Notes under the pieces: model-generated | What the model saw: only the letters and a program-made list of their open reading frames with translations | The model's database searches: none | Told to the model about the DNA's origin: nothing | Position numbers and translations under genes: made by a program | Part shown: positions 7,020 through 9,517 of the stretch, piece by piece | Layout of the letters: the number at the start of each line of letters is the position of its first letter | Numbering within the stretch: the stretch's first letter is position 1 | Assembly: GCA_023265215.1 (NCBI GenBank) | Contig: JAHFUH010000159.1 | Coordinates: 1-9,517 of the forward strand | DNA from: Acidobacteriota bacterium | GTDB lineage: Bacteria > Acidobacteriota > UBA6911 | Reading direction: 5' to 3' | Length of the DNA: 9,517 nt

Positions 7020-8555
7020 ATGGCGAATCCGCTCTTCGAACGAAAACCACTTGCCCTGCTGCTGGAGGAAATGAAGGGCGAAAACAGGCTTCGGCGCGTT
7101 CTTGGACCCGTAACCCTGACAAGCCTTGGCGTTGGAGCGATCATCGGAACAGGGATTTTCGTACTCACCGGAGTGGGGGCGCACGACAAGGCAGGCCCGG
7201 CACTGATACTCTCGTTTGCGCTTGCCGGCATCGCATGTATTTTTGCCGCGCTCTGCTATGCGGAATTCGCTTCAATGGTTCCGGTAGCAGGATCGGCCTA
7301 TACCTACGCTTATGCGACTCTTGGAGAGCTATTCGCCTGGATCATCGGTTGGGATCTCATTCTGGAATACACGGTGGCGTCCTCGACCGTAGCGCATGGC
7401 TGGTCTGCGCATTTCCAGGATCTTCTGAAAAGCGTAGGAATTCATATACCATTTGCTTTCAGCGGCTCACCCTTCGATTTCGATCCGGAAAAAGGACGCT
7501 TCTTTAGCACCGGAACATATTTTGATCTTCCGGCTGTAGTGATTGCATTGTTGATTACAATTATCCTGGTCAAAGGAATACATGAGAGCGCCAGGTTCAA
7601 TACGGTAATGGTCGCGGTAAAACTTGTGATTGTTTTGTTCGTCATTGCAGTCGGCGCTTTTTATGTTAATCCCCAGAACTGGTTTCCTTTCGCTCCCTAT
7701 GGCTATACAGGCTTGAGCTTTTTTGGACATACAATTCTTGGCCGGCAAAGTCATGGGGGCGCCCCTCTGGGCGCGCTTGCGGGCGCCGCCATTATCTTTT
7801 TTGCATATATTGGATTTGATTCCGTCTCCACGCATGCCGAAGAGGCAAAAATGCCGAAGCGGGATGTCCCCATTGGAATCATTGCTTCCTTGATAATATG
7901 CACGGTTCTGTACATTGCGGTGTCGGCGATTGTGACAGGAATGATCCGATACGATCGGATCGATATCAATGCTCCTGTCGCGGACGCATTTCGCCAAATG
8001 GGACTGCCCTGGGCCCAACGTCTTATCGATATCGGCGCAATTACCGGCATCACATCGGTATTGCTTGTGATGATGCTAAGCCAGCCGCGCGTGTTTCTGG
8101 CAATGGCGCGAGACGGACTCCTTCCTCAAGGAATATTTGCAGCCATTCACGACAAGTTCCGCACGCCGTGGAAATCCACAATACTGACGGGCATATGTGT
8201 TTCAATAATGGCTGCGTTTCTGCCGCTGAGAATTCTGGCCGAACTCACCAATATCGGAACACTGCTTGCGTTTGTCATCGTCTGTTCGGCAGTGCTTATC
8301 ATGCGGTACAAGCACCCGGAAGCCGAGCGACCTTTCCGCGCGCCCTTTGTGCCGTTGGTTCCAATTCTTGGGATTCTTTCCTGCCTGGTGCTTATGTTCT
8401 CGCTGCCTCCGGAAAACTGGTGGAGGCTGATCGTCTGGCTGCTGATAGGATTCATTATTTACTTCAGCTATGGGCGGCGCCACAGCATCCTGGCACAAAG
8501 GCGAGCAGGAAAAACGGCGAATCCTTTGCCCATAAAGCCGCCGGTTCAAAGATGA
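7020..8555 (+). CDS. APC-superfamily amino-acid permease (cationic amino acid transporter type)
   Basis: A 511-residue inner-membrane transporter with about 12 hydrophobic segments, expected to import amino acids by proton symport or exchange. The first helix carries the unwound substrate-binding motif GVGAIIGTGIFVLTG (37-51). AEFASMVPVAGSAYTYAYATLGE, at about 81-103, is the typical helix 3 region. FFAYIGFDSVSTHAEEAKMPKRD (about 260-282) and SQPRVFLAMARDGLLP (354-369) are hallmarks of the CAT/YfnA branch, as is the ERPFRAPFVPLVPI segment near 436-449. Exact substrate cannot be read from sequence. The ATG at 7020 is preferred: GGAAAGG at 7006-7012 precedes it by seven bases and the encoded N-terminus (MANPLFERKP) matches a short cytoplasmic tail. 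The open frame extends back to 6873 but runs through the control-region hairpin. ctaB follows after six bases. Confidence 0.93.
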   Translation: MANPLFERKPLALLLEEMKGENRLRRVLGPVTLTSLGVGAIIGTGIFVLTGVGAHDKAGPALILSFALAGIACIFAALCYAEFASMVPVAGSAYTYAYATLGELFAWIIGWDLILEYTVASSTVAHGWSAHFQDLLKSVGIHIPFAFSGSPFDFDPEKGRFFSTGTYFDLPAVVIALLITIILVKGIHESARFNTVMVAVKLVIVLFVIAVGAFYVNPQNWFPFAPYGYTGLSFFGHTILGRQSHGGAPLGALAGAAIIFFAYIGFDSVSTHAEEAKMPKRDVPIGIIASLIICTVLYIAVSAIVTGMIRYDRIDINAPVADAFRQMGLPWAQRLIDIGAITGITSVLLVMMLSQPRVFLAMARDGLLPQGIFAAIHDKFRTPWKSTILTGICVSIMAAFLPLRILAELTNIGTLLAFVIVCSAVLIMRYKHPEAERPFRAPFVPLVPILGILSCLVLMFSLPPENWWRLIVWLLIGFIIYFSYGRRHSILAQRRAGKTANPLPIKPPVQR

Positions 8556-8561
8556 GATCGC

Positions 8562-9464
8562 ATGAAAATTGATGCCGCAACAGCAGCATTGCCGCCAATC
8601 CAACTGGCATTGGCCAGGGCTTCAGCCTTTATTGAGCTGACAAAGCCAGGAGTCACTTTCCTTGTTTTGTTTGCAGCTTTTGTGGGCTTCTATTGCGGAA
8701 AATCCGGACCCATTTTATTTCCACTTCTGTTTCACACTCTGGCAGGGACTGCGCTTGTGGCGGGAGGCGCCGGCGCTTTCAATATGTATATGGAAAGAAA
8801 GCTTGATGCGAAAATGAAACGCACCGCGCTTCGTCCTCTCGCATCCGGCAGGCTGCCGTCGATTTTGGCGCTGCTGTTTGCCGTCGTAATCTCAATCGGC
8901 GGTTTTCTATACCTTGTTATTTTCGTCAATCATCTTACCGGTTTGCTTTCTGCAGTTATTTTTGCCGGTTATCTCTTTCTGTACACTCCGCTAAAGAGAA
9001 AAACGTGGCTTTGCACGCTTGTGGGCGCAGTCCCTGGCGCGCTCCCAATTGTCATGGGTTGGACAGGCGCAAATGCAACGTTATCTCCAGGCGCATGGAC
9101 ACTTTTTGCAATAGTTTTTCTTTGGCAGCTTCCGCATTTCTATTCGATTGGTTGGATGTATCGCGATGAATACGCCCGAGCCGGGCTTCCCGTTCTTTCC
9201 GTCATTGACTATAGTGGCCGGAAAACCGGCAGGCATGCAGTCGTCACCATTGTCCTTCTTGTAATCGCCACCACAATCCCATTTTTTCTCGGCCTGGCAG
9301 GATCGATTTATTTTTGCGGCGCAATCGGTTTCGGGTTGATATTTCTGGCTTTCGGATTCCATTTTGCTCATCTGCGCAACCGTCTCGCCGCCCGGCGGCT
9401 CTTCATCTATTCCGCTGCTTATCTCCCCGCGCTTTTCATGCTCCTGCTTTTCGATAAGTATTAA
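8562..9464 (+). CDS. ctaB: Protoheme IX farnesyltransferase (heme O synthase)
   Basis: CtaB/CyoE transfers a farnesyl group from farnesyl diphosphate to heme b, giving heme O for heme-copper terminal oxidases; it is a polytopic inner-membrane enzyme of the UbiA family. The 300-residue product is full length. After ELTKPGVTFLVL (25-36) it has the first prenyl-diphosphate/Mg site with N74, E78 and D82 followed by MKRTALRPLASGRL. The second conserved site is LWQLPHFYSIGWMYRDEYARAGLPVLSV, at about residues 187-214. Around eight to nine hydrophobic segments are apparent. The ATG lies six bases after the permease stop with no strong Shine-Dalgarno, so translation may depend on coupling to the permease. 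The remaining 53 bases of the window contain no gene or clear terminator; CGGAG at the very end could be the ribosome binding site of a following gene. Oxidase subunit genes, common neighbours, are not seen here. Confidence 0.96.
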   Translation: MKIDAATAALPPIQLALARASAFIELTKPGVTFLVLFAAFVGFYCGKSGPILFPLLFHTLAGTALVAGGAGAFNMYMERKLDAKMKRTALRPLASGRLPSILALLFAVVISIGGFLYLVIFVNHLTGLLSAVIFAGYLFLYTPLKRKTWLCTLVGAVPGALPIVMGWTGANATLSPGAWTLFAIVFLWQLPHFYSIGWMYRDEYARAGLPVLSVIDYSGRKTGRHAVVTIVLLVIATTIPFFLGLAGSIYFCGAIGFGLIFLAFGFHFAHLRNRLAARRLFIYSAAYLPALFMLLLFDKY

Positions 9465-9517
9465 ACCTTCAATTCAATCTCGCATAATCAATTTTCGAAA
9501 TTGTTTAACCATCGGAG

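Noticed and set aside
7757..7792. GC-rich self-complementary stretch in the permease
   Set aside because: Explained by Gly/Ala codons of a loop and membrane helix.
7943..7961. Perfect palindrome GATCCGAT-ACG-ATCGGATC inside the permease
   Set aside because: It lies in coding sequence and follows from the codons for IRYDRI; no reason to assign a separate function.
9489..9503. Short inverted repeat CAATTT / AAATTG after ctaB
   Set aside because: Six AT-rich pairs with no U-tract; too weak to call a terminator.

Overview
This 9.5 kb window is bacterial chromosome with six complete or near-complete protein genes and almost no non-coding space. The genes are hemD (+), carB (+), a membrane polyferredoxin gene and a Tat-exported flavoprotein gene (both -), an amino-acid permease gene (+) and ctaB (+). 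A twin-arginine leader, a NapG/NapH-type membrane iron-sulfur protein and a heme O synthase point to a Gram-negative-type bacterium with an aerobic, heme-copper-oxidase respiratory chain. Base composition is moderate in GC. Nothing in the window fixes the phylum; an Acidobacteriota-like or other environmental lineage would fit but is only a guess. No tRNA, rRNA, CRISPR array, transposase or phage gene is visible.

Layout: (1) 53-4119 (+): hemD (uroporphyrinogen-III synthase) and carB (carbamoyl-phosphate synthase large subunit) are joined by a one-base stop/start overlap, with the carB ribosome binding site lying inside the end of hemD. (2) 4120-4251: an AT-rich repeat element with 32-bp inverted arms built from a 7-bp unit separates the convergent carB and polyferredoxin genes and supplies the last ~17 codons of the latter. 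(3) 4200-6808 (-): a Tat-exported FAD-dependent oxidoreductase is followed, with an ATGA overlap, by a membrane protein that looks like NapH fused to NapG. (4) 6809-7019: a divergent control region with a candidate promoter on each strand and a perfect 14-bp inverted repeat. (5) 7020-9464 (+): a cationic-amino-acid-transporter-type APC permease and ctaB (protoheme IX farnesyltransferase), 6 bp apart.

Working together: hemD and ctaB belong to heme biosynthesis but sit at opposite ends in different transcription units. carB serves pyrimidine and arginine synthesis and the permease takes up amino acids; these look like housekeeping genes in non-classical neighbourhoods. The part most worth attention is the flavoprotein/polyferredoxin pair. 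It reads as a two-gene module moving electrons between the quinone pool and a flavoenzyme outside the cytoplasmic membrane, with substrate unknown. No wholly new system is evident beyond this pair and the repeat.
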